25,227 nucleotides of DNA from assembly GCA_040219275.1 (NCBI GenBank), contig JAVJSU010000056.1:1-25227 (forward strand), read 5' to 3'. The notes under the pieces are model-generated. The model was given only the letters and a program-made list of their open reading frames with translations, made no database searches and had not been told where the DNA came from. This document shows, one piece after another, positions 5,982 to 14,589 of this stretch. This DNA comes from JAVJSU01 sp040219275 (GTDB lineage Bacteria; Chloroflexota; Anaerolineae; Aggregatilineales; Phototrophicaceae). Position 1 is the first letter of the stretch. Each line of letters begins with the position of its first letter. Made by a program: the position numbers and the translations under genes.

Positions 5982-8744
5982 CTAGGCACTCACGAGCACC
6001 AACGAACAGACAATACCAATTTCGTTGAGTGCAAACGTGTGTTCTTTTGCCCATGTTTCCCTTGAACGATCTAGCCAACGGTCATACATATCATCATCTG
6101 GATATTTGGAAGGTGGCGCTATAGGTTCATCACGTTTGCATCGAATCGCGTTCATGATGCCATCGCGTTGTATATTATCCATCACTATGCGAGCATGTTG
6201 GTCGAACAACACGGCAAAGTGCCGCCGCCGATGCCGGAAAAGAATGAATAGCTGTGTTTTGCCACTTACAAGTCTTGCGCTACGGAATCCTGGTGGCAGT
6301 TGCTCAACACGTAAGCGATCTTCGATAGAAAGAACAGCTAGATCATCAAGAAACGAGCTTGTTTGTAATTTCTCCGCGTTCTCGATAAATCTCATCGTTT
6401 CATCAAGATCGAGGTCGATGTTTTGATCGAATGCTTGAAGCTGTTTCGCAAGCGCACTCATCTCTAAGCCATCGTCATCGGTCTGCTGGGTGCTTTCCAA
6501 CATCACAGGAATATCCGCAAAAGACTGATGCTGACGGTTGCGTTCGATCAATCTGCGTTGCCAGTTCATCGCCATATGCACCTGTGGATTACTCATCGTG
6601 GAAGGCACAAAGTTGTAAATGGTTATCTCACGCGGTTCTTTCCACGGGCGAAGCACACGTCCCATGCGCTGTGCCAGAATGAGAACCGTCCACGGTAAAT
6701 CGTAATTGATCAATATGGATGCATCTTGCAGGTTGAAGCCTTCTGCCAGAGCACCAGTTGCCACCAGAACATGAATATCATCTTCTAGGCGTTCTTCCTC
6801 AGGTATATCATTCGCTACCGGAGCAAATCGACGCAATAAGTTATCAACAGTATCAATATCACGATCAGTAGTGGTCTCAGCACGAATTCCTGACAGATTA
6901 TTGGTGATGGCTTCAGCCAGGGCTTTTGCCGTTTCTCGATAGTGACAGAAGATAACGACTTTCTCGCCACCAGAGTGACGGATGATTTCCAGAACGCGCT
7001 TGAGTTTTGTGTCATGCTGAGGGTGTTGATGCTGTATGACTTGAGGTAGATAGTAATTGACAAACTGTGTTAAGTCTCGTTGATGAGCGAACCGCATTTT
7101 ACTAAAGCCGCCAGACTTCCGCAGTTTATTGAATAAATCCTCGACTTGGATTGGTGAGGAACAAAACTGTCGCATGACTTCTGCGTTGAAGAAGCCCGCT
7201 GTTTGCCCGTTGATAATCTCAAATTCATTGAAAAGCTGTTGTTGTGAGGTGGGCTTCTGCTTTCGGTCAAGCAACCCGCTGTTTAATAACTCGACCAATA
7301 TCTCGTCGAGCGGGTTGTCGTAAACCTCCGTGCGAAACTTGAGCCTGCGTGGGAAGTAACGTCTATCACCAGCCGCGAAAACAACATATCGCTCACCAGA
7401 CGCATCACGCTCACTAAAATGATAGACGACACTGGGTGTCGTTAACACCGCACAGGGCGGCAGTTCAGGTAGCTCAACCGATGTCTCGACCTTCCAGTAA
7501 GTTGGATCATTGAACAACTGGTAACGGCTAGCAACCGCTGACATGGGTAGTAAGCCAAGTTGTGCATTTACATCATCAATTCCCCGGCTGAAGGGTGTTG
7601 CTGTTAACATGAGGAGATGTGCACCGCTTTTATGAATGGCATCTTCGATTCTTTGGTAACGGAGTTTTCTCTCACCACCTGTGCCGTCAGCATTTCGCAT
7701 GTGGTGGGATTCATCTAAAATGATGAGTGTTTTGGAGGTGATATAACGTAGGTCATATTCAAGATTGCGCACACCGTTATTACGCTCAGGATCATCGGCG
7801 GAAAGTGTATTGTACGAAAACTCTGCACTAGAAGTCGCCGCCGCGCGCATAAAACGCCGCCATGTCTCACGCAAACCGGCAGGGGAAACGACAATAACTC
7901 GATCAATGGCATTTTGCATCCGCAAGTAAGCAACAATGTGCGCCGCCATGACGGTCTTGCCTAAACCGGTTGATGCGATAAGCATTGCACCGCGATAGTC
8001 CATAAGGGATTGCAAAGCACGCGCTACAACTGGCCGCTGGTAACGGGCGAGTTGTGGTAACTGTGGTGGGACTTCATCCTCAGGTAGACCGTATAATTCC
8101 ACCAGCGCCCGCACATACACATCAAAAGGGGGATATGCTGTAACATATGCCCGCAGTTTGTCGATGAGCGCCTGTGTGATGGATTCCGCCTTAGTGAAAT
8201 AGGCATCAAATTGTTGAACGAAGTAACAAACATCATCACGCTCAACAACAACATAGCCAGCTTCTCGGCTTTTCACCAGACCGTGATACGACATATTCGC
8301 AGAGGTCACAACAGCCGCGTCCTCGTCTGCGATATAGAGCTTGGCGTGATGGTACAAATATCGCGCATCAAGTAATACCGCACTATCCACAGAATCCCCA
8401 ACCGAAACCAATAGCAGATTATTCTCTAACGCTTCGAGCATGAGGCGCATAGCACGCATTCGGCGCTCAAGAGGGTGAGCCGCCAATTTATCCACGAATT
8501 CATTAATTACATCTTCAGCGCGATCTCGTCCACCTTCTTCCCGTCCGATCAACAACAGCACTTGCTTACCTGCAAGAACATCCTGAAGGCATTGAAATCC
8601 AGAAGGCTCAAAGTATGCCGACGCAATCCGAATCATGTGTGCCGGGGCAAGGGTGGTACAGATGCAGTTTAGCGCGGCGCTGTTTCCACTAAAGAAACGT
8701 CTGGTCAGATCGTGTTCGGTCGTTTTCATAGGCTTCACTATCAT
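5982..8744 (-). CDS. PLD-nuclease/superfamily 2 helicase fusion
   Basis: A 920-residue protein likely to act on foreign or damaged DNA. The N-terminal phospholipase D-like domain has the HKD motif H133-x-K135-x4-D140 followed by TSAN (147-150). The SNF2/DEAD-like helicase core has Walker A STGLGKT (258-264), the DEAH-type box DESH (344-347), motif III TATP (381-384), motif V GALAEGFN (664-671) and motif VI QRMGRVLRP (692-700). The C-terminal 200 residues are not recognised. PLD and SNF2 helicase parts occur as separate or fused proteins in DISARM-type and restriction-like defence systems, and here they form one polypeptide with no adjacent methylase. The Met at 8744 and the one five codons on (8729) are both possible starts, and neither has a strong ribosome binding site. 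A defence role is inferred from architecture; the domains themselves are clear. Confidence 0.85.
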   Translation of the reverse strand: MIVKPMKTTEHDLTRRFFSGNSAALNCICTTLAPAHMIRIASAYFEPSGFQCLQDVLAGKQVLLLIGREEGGRDRAEDVINEFVDKLAAHPLERRMRAMRLMLEALENNLLLVSVGDSVDSAVLLDARYLYHHAKLYIADEDAAVVTSANMSYHGLVKSREAGYVVVERDDVCYFVQQFDAYFTKAESITQALIDKLRAYVTAYPPFDVYVRALVELYGLPEDEVPPQLPQLARYQRPVVARALQSLMDYRGAMLIASTGLGKTVMAAHIVAYLRMQNAIDRVIVVSPAGLRETWRRFMRAAATSSAEFSYNTLSADDPERNNGVRNLEYDLRYITSKTLIILDESHHMRNADGTGGERKLRYQRIEDAIHKSGAHLLMLTATPFSRGIDDVNAQLGLLPMSAVASRYQLFNDPTYWKVETSVELPELPPCAVLTTPSVVYHFSERDASGERYVVFAAGDRRYFPRRLKFRTEVYDNPLDEILVELLNSGLLDRKQKPTSQQQLFNEFEIINGQTAGFFNAEVMRQFCSSPIQVEDLFNKLRKSGGFSKMRFAHQRDLTQFVNYYLPQVIQHQHPQHDTKLKRVLEIIRHSGGEKVVIFCHYRETAKALAEAITNNLSGIRAETTTDRDIDTVDNLLRRFAPVANDIPEEERLEDDIHVLVATGALAEGFNLQDASILINYDLPWTVLILAQRMGRVLRPWKEPREITIYNFVPSTMSNPQVHMAMNWQRRLIERNRQHQSFADIPVMLESTQQTDDDGLEMSALAKQLQAFDQNIDLDLDETMRFIENAEKLQTSSFLDDLAVLSIEDRLRVEQLPPGFRSARLVSGKTQLFILFRHRRRHFAVLFDQHARIVMDNIQRDGIMNAIRCKRDEPIAPPSKYPDDDMYDRWLDRSRETWAKEHTFALNEIGIVCSLVLVSA

Positions 8745-9424
8745 TATTAAGTTACAAGCCTATTGTAATATTGATTACGTCACCAAATCCATTAACGTTG
8801 TTGGGATGATCGTTTTTACACGCGACCCTCCGCCGGAGTGATGCGGTAGGTAAACGGGTCGACTTTTTCGATGATCACGCGATCACCTTGGCTCTCGCGT
8901 CCACAAAAGGTAAAGGGATGACACAGCAAAAAGTTTATGCTAGAAATGCTACGTAAGACTAAACGAATAAATCCAGCAAAAGTTGTCCAGTTCCGTAGCA
9001 ATCTCGGACGCAAAGTTAAACCGATGCGCTAGATGCTCAAGGTCAAGGTATGGCGAAGCAACTTAGTGTTTTGGATTAGGTTACTAATCAAACCATCAGC
9101 ACCCTCTTCCGTCAGCTTCGTAGTTCAACACCTCTTCGTTTGGCTTGTGTCGGGGAGCAAAGTCGCCGGAACAAGAGTATTGGTGCTGTAATCAACCAAG
9201 CTTATTCCGAGAAAATCAAAGTAATGATCTCTAACAACAAGGCGATAGAATTAAAATTAATATTTACATCATTACAGGTCTTTTGGCCTATAGACGGTAT
9301 TGTATTGGATACCAACGATACACTGCGATGTCTTTTGACTTATTCTGAGCCAAGAAACGGGTTTGATGCGATCAGCCTGTCTCTCACAACCGTTGGCACA
9401 TACAAAGTTAGATTTTCATTTCAT
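8745..9424. other. Long stretch without a convincing gene, possible gene remnants
   Basis: About 680 bases between the helicase start and the end of the LacI gene. On the minus strand an open stretch ending at 8816 encodes GDRVIIEKVDPFTYRI, which vaguely resembles the end of an AbrB-type antitoxin. A second short open stretch at about 9055-8958 reads LEHLAHRFNFASEIATELDN. Neither has a start, a ribosome binding site or intact length. I read this as decayed coding sequence plus the helicase promoter region, with low certainty. Confidence 0.3.
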
Positions 9425-10450
9425 TTAAACAGAATCGCGGCGCACAACAGGGCAATCGAGCTTATGTTGAACAGGTTCTACAGCGTTGTCCTTGTTCTCC
9501 ATCAAGTATTCCACAGCCCACCTTCCCATCTCATAATGAGGCAGTTGAATGGTGGTCAGATTTGGAAGAAGACCTATGCCAATGTCCTGCTGGTTGTCAA
9601 ATCCGACTACCGCTACATCATTCGGTATATTCAATCCCATCGACTGTAGCGCCCCGTAACAGCCCATTGCTATGCGGTCTGTTCCACAGAAGATCGCCGT
9701 CGGAGGATTGCCGAGTTGCATCAATTCTTTTGTGAGGTTGAAGTTTGTTTGGGTTTCAAAATCCGTGTACCGGACAAGTTCTTCTTCGAAAGGCACACCA
9801 AATTCCTTAAGGGCGTGCTTATGACCTGCTAACCGCCCTTTTGTTGCATCCTGAGGTGGCAATGAGCCTGATCGAGAGATGCCCAAATTGATGAAGCCGA
9901 TCCGTTTGTGATCTTTCTCAAGTAAGACCTTTGTGGCATTGTATCCACCAGCGAATTCATCTGGAACCACCGACGGATATTCTCGATTTCTGGCATAACA
10001 GTTTGCCAGAACGATAGGTGTATCCACAGAATCAAACGGCAAATCGATGGGCTGATGGAAAACACTGCCATAAACAATGCCTTCTACACGCCTCTCCAGC
10101 ATTGCCTCGAACGCAGTTTGTGTCATATCGCTATTTGAAGCGGAATTGATTACCAGCATGACCTTGCCTATATTCCACAAGGCTTCTTGTGCGCCACGAA
10201 TCATATCAACCGCATGTGGAGAGGTAATTACATCGTGGCTTATGAGACCGAATCCAACCAGATTGGAGTTATCTGTACGCATGTGTCGCGCACTGAAGCT
10301 GGGACGATAATTCACTTGCTCCATAACATCCAACACCTTACGCCGTGTTGTTTCTTTAACAGCCGGATGATTGTTCAAAACGCGCGAAACCGTACCTCTA
10401 CTGACTCCTGCACGTTCTGCAATATCGTGAATGGTGAATCTTTTTGACAT
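9425..10450 (-). CDS. LacI family repressor of the fructan/sucrose locus
   Basis: A 341-residue regulator of standard LacI length. The N-terminal helix-turn-helix and hinge are clear: FTIHDIAERAGVSRGTVSRV (5-24), then LNNHPAV and VNYRPSFSAR. A periplasmic-binding-protein-like effector domain fills the rest (about 60-340), with typical GTDRIAMGCYGAL and DVAVVGFDNQ motifs. It is divergent from the intracellular GH32 gene, and a 16-bp palindrome centred on CG lies between them just after the GH32 promoter. Regulators in this position usually respond to sucrose, fructose or a fructan-derived sugar; the actual effector cannot be read from sequence. The ATG at 10450 is the first sensible start, with a weak AGGG upstream. 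Confidence 0.92.
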   Translation of the reverse strand: MSKRFTIHDIAERAGVSRGTVSRVLNNHPAVKETTRRKVLDVMEQVNYRPSFSARHMRTDNSNLVGFGLISHDVITSPHAVDMIRGAQEALWNIGKVMLVINSASNSDMTQTAFEAMLERRVEGIVYGSVFHQPIDLPFDSVDTPIVLANCYARNREYPSVVPDEFAGGYNATKVLLEKDHKRIGFINLGISRSGSLPPQDATKGRLAGHKHALKEFGVPFEEELVRYTDFETQTNFNLTKELMQLGNPPTAIFCGTDRIAMGCYGALQSMGLNIPNDVAVVGFDNQQDIGIGLLPNLTTIQLPHYEMGRWAVEYLMENKDNAVEPVQHKLDCPVVRRDSV

Positions 10451-10517
10451 ATTCCCTGTAGCTTACGATTAGTTTAGGATCATCATAATGCATTTGAGAA
10501 GAATAATAAATGAAAAT

Positions 10518-10546
10518 TTGCCTATCGGAGAAAAGTTCGCTATATT
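10518..10546 (+). promoter_or_regulatory. Promoter of the GH32-ABC operon
   Basis: TTGCCT (10518-10523), a 17-base spacer and TATATT (10541-10546) give a good sigma-70-type match. The predicted start, near 10553, falls directly before the LacI-type palindrome. Confidence 0.5.
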
Positions 10547-10554
10547 CAGATTTA

Positions 10555-10570
10555 TTGGGATCGATCACAA
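10555..10570. promoter_or_regulatory. Candidate LacI-family operator
   Basis: TTGGGATCGATCACAA is palindromic at 7 of 8 positions with a central CG, the usual form of LacI-family operators. It lies at about +2 to +18 of the predicted transcript, where a bound repressor would block RNA polymerase. Confidence 0.6.
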
Positions 10571-10606
10571 AAATAAAAAAATACTAAAAATCTTGGAATT
10601 AAGAAG

Positions 10607-12031
10607 ATGATTGAAAATACTTTAGAGAATCTGGATCAGTTACGTTCTGATTTTCACCGTCCCCAATATCACTTTCTGCCTCCCTCCAATTGGATGAATG
10701 ACCCCAACGGGTTGATTCAATGGAACGGTATATACCATCTCTTTTTTCAATATAACCCATATGGTCCACTTTGGGGGAATATGAGTTGGGGTCATGCCAT
10801 CAGTGATGACCTGATCCACTGGAAACATTTGCCGCTTGCACTGGAACCCACACAGGGCGGACCTGACGAGGCGGGTTGCTTCTCAGGTTGTGCGGTGGAT
10901 GACCATGGTGTGCCGACCATCCTTTACACCTCAACTTCCGGCGACAGAAATGAAATTCAAACACAATCCATCGCCACAAGCCAAGATAACCTCATCACAT
11001 GGACAAAACATCCTAGCAATCCAGTGCTCGTCGATGTTCCACCAGAACTAAATCAGACTATCGATTTCCGAGACCCATTCGTATGGAATGAAGGTCACAC
11101 CTGGTTCATGGTATTGGGTTCTCGTATAAAAGATATTGGCGGCGCAGTTCTTCTTTATCGCTCACACGATCTTATCGAATGGGAATATCTCAATCCACTC
11201 TTGGTTGGAGACGATAAACGGCACGATCATACATGGGAATGTCCCAACTTTTTCAAAATTCGTAACAAGTGGGTGCTAATTATTTCGACAAATACCGGTT
11301 CTATGGCCGAAACTGTCTTGTACTTTGTGGGTAATTATGAAAACTTCCGATTTACCCCAGAGTTTCAGGGTGTTATGGATTATGGCAGTCTGTATGCACC
11401 ACTCTCTTTTGTGGATGACAAGGATCGGCGCATCTTATTTGGATGGTTGCGGGAGGCGCGTTCCGAGGTTGATCAACGTCTGGCAGGGTGGTCTGGAGCA
11501 CAATCCATTCCCCGCGTTTTAGGGCTAGATGAGCAGAATCGCCTCATAATGCAACCCGTTGTGGAGTTAGAACGCATTCGTGGCGCGCATCATGCGATTG
11601 ATTCCACTTCAGTCTCTGGCGAGATCGAACTTGATGTGAGGAGCTTACATCTGGATGTTGTCGCCGAGTTCGCCGTCGAACCAGGTGGCTATTGCGGGTT
11701 CTCCTTTGCCTGTTCAACAGATCGAAACGAACAGATTGGCATTATCTACGATAGTAAAACCAGCCGGTTACGTGTTAGCAAGACCTATCCGGAAGCTTAC
11801 GGTTCCCTGACGACGCATATACGCGAGGTGGATCATCCATTGTCGAGCGATGAAACCTTGAAACTGCGTATCCTTTTAGATGGGTCAGTCGCCGAAGTTA
11901 TCGCCAACGAACGTACCAGCCTTACCAGTCGATTTTATCCCAGTGACCCAAACCACAACCACGTCTTGTTGCATGGGGTTAATGCTAAATTGGAGACGCT
12001 TGATATATGGGAAATGCCCTCAATCTGGTAA
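10607..12031 (+). CDS. Intracellular GH32 beta-fructofuranosidase (sucrose/fructooligosaccharide hydrolase)
   Basis: A 474-residue glycoside hydrolase family 32 enzyme. It hydrolyses terminal beta-fructosyl bonds in sucrose or short fructans with retention of configuration. The five-bladed propeller begins at WMNDPNG (29-35), with the nucleophile Asp32. FRDP (154-157) supplies the transition-state stabiliser Asp156, and WECPN (210-214) the acid/base Glu211. The C-terminal beta-sandwich spans about 340-474. No signal peptide is seen, so the enzyme should act in the cytoplasm on imported sugar. It is first in an operon with a sugar ABC transporter and is divergent from a LacI repressor. The ribosome binding site is weak (GGA nine bases upstream). 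Family and catalytic residues are firm; preference for sucrose over fructooligosaccharides is not determined. Confidence 0.92.
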   Translation: MIENTLENLDQLRSDFHRPQYHFLPPSNWMNDPNGLIQWNGIYHLFFQYNPYGPLWGNMSWGHAISDDLIHWKHLPLALEPTQGGPDEAGCFSGCAVDDHGVPTILYTSTSGDRNEIQTQSIATSQDNLITWTKHPSNPVLVDVPPELNQTIDFRDPFVWNEGHTWFMVLGSRIKDIGGAVLLYRSHDLIEWEYLNPLLVGDDKRHDHTWECPNFFKIRNKWVLIISTNTGSMAETVLYFVGNYENFRFTPEFQGVMDYGSLYAPLSFVDDKDRRILFGWLREARSEVDQRLAGWSGAQSIPRVLGLDEQNRLIMQPVVELERIRGAHHAIDSTSVSGEIELDVRSLHLDVVAEFAVEPGGYCGFSFACSTDRNEQIGIIYDSKTSRLRVSKTYPEAYGSLTTHIREVDHPLSSDETLKLRILLDGSVAEVIANERTSLTSRFYPSDPNHNHVLLHGVNAKLETLDIWEMPSIW

Positions 12032-12127
12032 TTATTAAGGGAGGTGGATATCGCGGAAAATTATACGAGATTGTACGGAACAGAAATTCATTTTGTAGAT
12101 TAGAAAATATGTTGGAGGTATATATTC

Positions 12128-13525
12128 ATGAATAATAAAATGAGTCGGCGTGATTTACTGAAGCTGATGGCGGCGAGTGGTGGTGCTATCAGTATAAATT
12201 TTGTGCCAATTTTGGGACACTTTGCCCGTGCGGCCGCTCAAGATGAGGCGGTCACCTTGCGTTTTCAAGAAAATTCAGATAGTTACGCGGACGTTGTTGC
12301 CGCATTTCGGGAACTATATCCGAATGTCAATATAGAATTCGTTGAAGTTTCCGGTGTTGACCATGCCGAAGTTGCGACAAGGATCATGACACAGTTTGCA
12401 GCCGGGCAGGCGGTTGATCTCGGTTTCGCGGCAACTGAAGCAGTACAGTTCTATGCCGGTTTGGGGTTGGCGGGTCCATTGACAGAACGTTGCCTTGCGG
12501 ATGCCGATCAACTTGCAGAGTACTTTGCCGATGTGAGCCCAGCGCTGGTTGAAGGCATGATGTGGGAAGGCGACCTCTACGAACTTCCGCGGGACTTTAA
12601 CGCGGCGCACATCTTCTTTAATAAGACATTACTTGCAGAGGCAGGCTTGGAAGTTCCGGGACCAGAATGGACGAAAGATCAGTTTGTTGAAATGTCTCGT
12701 GCCCTGACTGGGATTGGTGAAGGTGGCGATTCATTCGGTTATGGCTGGACCAACCGTCTCTGGGGTAGCTGGACACCGTGGTTCTTTGTCAATGACACCA
12801 ACTTGTTGACTGAAGAACGCGCACCGGGTGGCGAGTCGATCTGGAATACATTCTACGCTGATGAACCGCTTGCCGAAGGGCGTGGTGGTGGCTGGCGTTG
12901 GTCCGCACCACAAGCCAATAACCCACTTATGGTTGAGGCATTGGAGTTCGTCGTAGGACTGACCCAAGAGGGTTTGACCCCCGCTGTTGAAATCGGCGGT
13001 GGTAGCACACTCGATGGCTTCTTCATCAGTGGTAGATTAGCGATGACTATCGCAGGTGGTTTTTGGGCAGGTGCGCTCATTAACGCCGGCATGGAACCCG
13101 GTTCCTTCGAAGTTCAGTTCTGGCCGCAATGGAAATCTCAACGCCATCAATTCGGTACCGGTGGTGCTTGGCTCCTAAATGGTAGTGCCGGCGAAGATGC
13201 GGGTTGGGAATTTATGAAGTTCAACACCTCCACCGAGGTGATGTTGATGATCCCGTGGATGGCGAACGCATCTACGACTCCGGTACGCCGCTCTATGCAC
13301 ACACCAGAATATTGGGCGCATACTGGTCTGGAGAATTGGCAAGCCTTCTATAGCGCTCTGGATGATCGTCCAGATACCGCACCTATTCCAGCACCTCCAA
13401 CATCAATTGAGATGACAAATATCTATGTCCGCTACACCAGTCTAGCGACCAATGGTGATTTGTCACCGCAGGATGCACTCGATCAAATGCAGGGTGAACT
13501 GGAAGATCTTTACGCCCGTCAGTAA
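12128..13525 (+). CDS. Sugar ABC transporter substrate-binding protein with Tat-like signal
   Basis: A 465-residue extracellular solute-binding protein of the MalE/UgpB type (family 1). The N-terminus has a twin-arginine motif (SRRDLLKL, residues 6-13), a hydrophobic core and a cleavage-like ARAAAQ near residue 38, so export in folded form by the Tat route is likely. There is no lipobox cysteine. The mature part has the usual start (VTLRFQ...YADVVAAFRELYPNVNIEFV). TTGGAGG lies before the ATG. It follows the intracellular GH32 gene by 96 bases and precedes two permeases, so the ligand is probably a fructose-containing oligosaccharide or sucrose. That ligand is inferred from context only. Confidence 0.9.
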   Translation: MNNKMSRRDLLKLMAASGGAISINFVPILGHFARAAAQDEAVTLRFQENSDSYADVVAAFRELYPNVNIEFVEVSGVDHAEVATRIMTQFAAGQAVDLGFAATEAVQFYAGLGLAGPLTERCLADADQLAEYFADVSPALVEGMMWEGDLYELPRDFNAAHIFFNKTLLAEAGLEVPGPEWTKDQFVEMSRALTGIGEGGDSFGYGWTNRLWGSWTPWFFVNDTNLLTEERAPGGESIWNTFYADEPLAEGRGGGWRWSAPQANNPLMVEALEFVVGLTQEGLTPAVEIGGGSTLDGFFISGRLAMTIAGGFWAGALINAGMEPGSFEVQFWPQWKSQRHQFGTGGAWLLNGSAGEDAGWEFMKFNTSTEVMLMIPWMANASTTPVRRSMHTPEYWAHTGLENWQAFYSALDDRPDTAPIPAPPTSIEMTNIYVRYTSLATNGDLSPQDALDQMQGELEDLYARQ

Positions 13526-13560
13526 GCACTGACATCACTCACGCATAATGTGAACATAAC

Positions 13561-13596
13561 GTGCGGGATAAGTGAGATAACTCTACTTTCCCGCGC
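13561..13596 (+). other. Long hairpin between binding-protein and permease genes
   Basis: GTGCGGGA (13561-13568) pairs with TCCCGCGC (13589-13596), including one G-T pair. An inner AGTGAG/CTC-ACT helix has one bulge. No T-run follows, so it is not a standard terminator. Hairpins here commonly protect the binding-protein mRNA and so raise its level over the permeases. Confidence 0.55.
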
Positions 13597-13626
13597 ATCC
13601 TTCAAACAAAATTTGGGGAGATCATT

Positions 13627-14577
13627 GTGAACGCAACTGGAACCAGAACCGAAAAGAGCAAACCGGTAATTCCTTGGCTGGCGGCTGATACTGTCACAGG
13701 TATTCGTCGCCAACGTATGCTGATGGGATACTTATTTATCGCACCAACAATTATCGGTCTCGTCATCTTTATTGTCGGACCGATGCTTTATACCTTTTAC
13801 TTAAGCTTTCACGAGTGGAATGTTTTTCGTCCACCGGTATTCGTTGGTCTGGACAATTTTGAACGCTTACTAAATGACAAACGTGTATTCACGTCTTTTA
13901 AAAATACCTTTCTATTGGTCATTATGACGGTTAGTCTTCTGGAGGTGCTGGCGCTTGCTCTCGCGTTGGCTGTGAAGCGCGTCACCAATAATTATCTTGG
14001 TTACATTCTCAGAACAGCATATTTCATGCCTGTTCTCTTATCTGGCGCGGCAGTTGCAGTGACACTTTCATACTTATTCCATCAAGATTTTGGCATCATC
14101 AACTACTACCTCGGGAAAATAGGAATCGACAAAATACCCTGGTTAACCTCCCGCGATTACGTGCTGATTGCCATCTCGCTAACCACTGTTTGGCGTAATC
14201 TTGGGTTCACTTTTATCATTTATCTGGGTGGCGTAAGTACCATGCCAGATGAGGTTCTGGAAGCCGCCGAGGTGGATGGTGCGAGGGGATTTCGCAAATT
14301 GTGGTCGGTCATTCTGCCACTATTAAGCCCGACGATCCTTTTCGCCACTGTAACCGACATGATAAAAATGCTCCAATTCTTCGATGAACCCTTCATTATG
14401 ACACGCGGTGGACCCGGTGATGCTAGTCGAACCGTCGTGATGATGATGTATGATGCCGGTTTTTCCAGCTTCAACTTTGGTTACGCTTCCACCATTGCGC
14501 TTGCGCTATTTAGCGTGATTATGCTAGTTACCGCCGCGCAATTCATTCTGAGCCGTCGCTGGGTATTTTACGGATAG
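13627..14577 (+). CDS. Sugar ABC transporter permease, MalF/UgpA type
   Basis: A 316-residue inner-membrane permease of a CUT1-type carbohydrate importer. Six or so hydrophobic spans are visible, the first at about residues 35-57 (YLFIAPTIIGLVIFIVGPML). The conserved EAA loop that docks the ATPase is EAAEVDGARGFRKLWSVILP (about 215-235). Translation starts at GTG (13627), supported by GGGGAG six bases upstream. The next permease begins 12 bases after the stop codon, so the two are co-translated and would form the heterodimeric channel. No ATP-binding subunit gene is in the window. Confidence 0.93.
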   Translation: MNATGTRTEKSKPVIPWLAADTVTGIRRQRMLMGYLFIAPTIIGLVIFIVGPMLYTFYLSFHEWNVFRPPVFVGLDNFERLLNDKRVFTSFKNTFLLVIMTVSLLEVLALALALAVKRVTNNYLGYILRTAYFMPVLLSGAAVAVTLSYLFHQDFGIINYYLGKIGIDKIPWLTSRDYVLIAISLTTVWRNLGFTFIIYLGGVSTMPDEVLEAAEVDGARGFRKLWSVILPLLSPTILFATVTDMIKMLQFFDEPFIMTRGGPGDASRTVVMMMYDAGFSSFNFGYASTIALALFSVIMLVTAAQFILSRRWVFYG

Positions 14578-14589
14578 AGGGGATGACAA

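Noticed and set aside
5860..6078. Minus-strand ORF of 72 codons
   Set aside because: Overlaps the end of the helicase gene in another frame and has no recognisable content.
9140..9649. Plus-strand ORF of 169 codons
   Set aside because: It runs 225 bases antisense into the LacI gene, has no recognisable domain and no good ribosome binding site.
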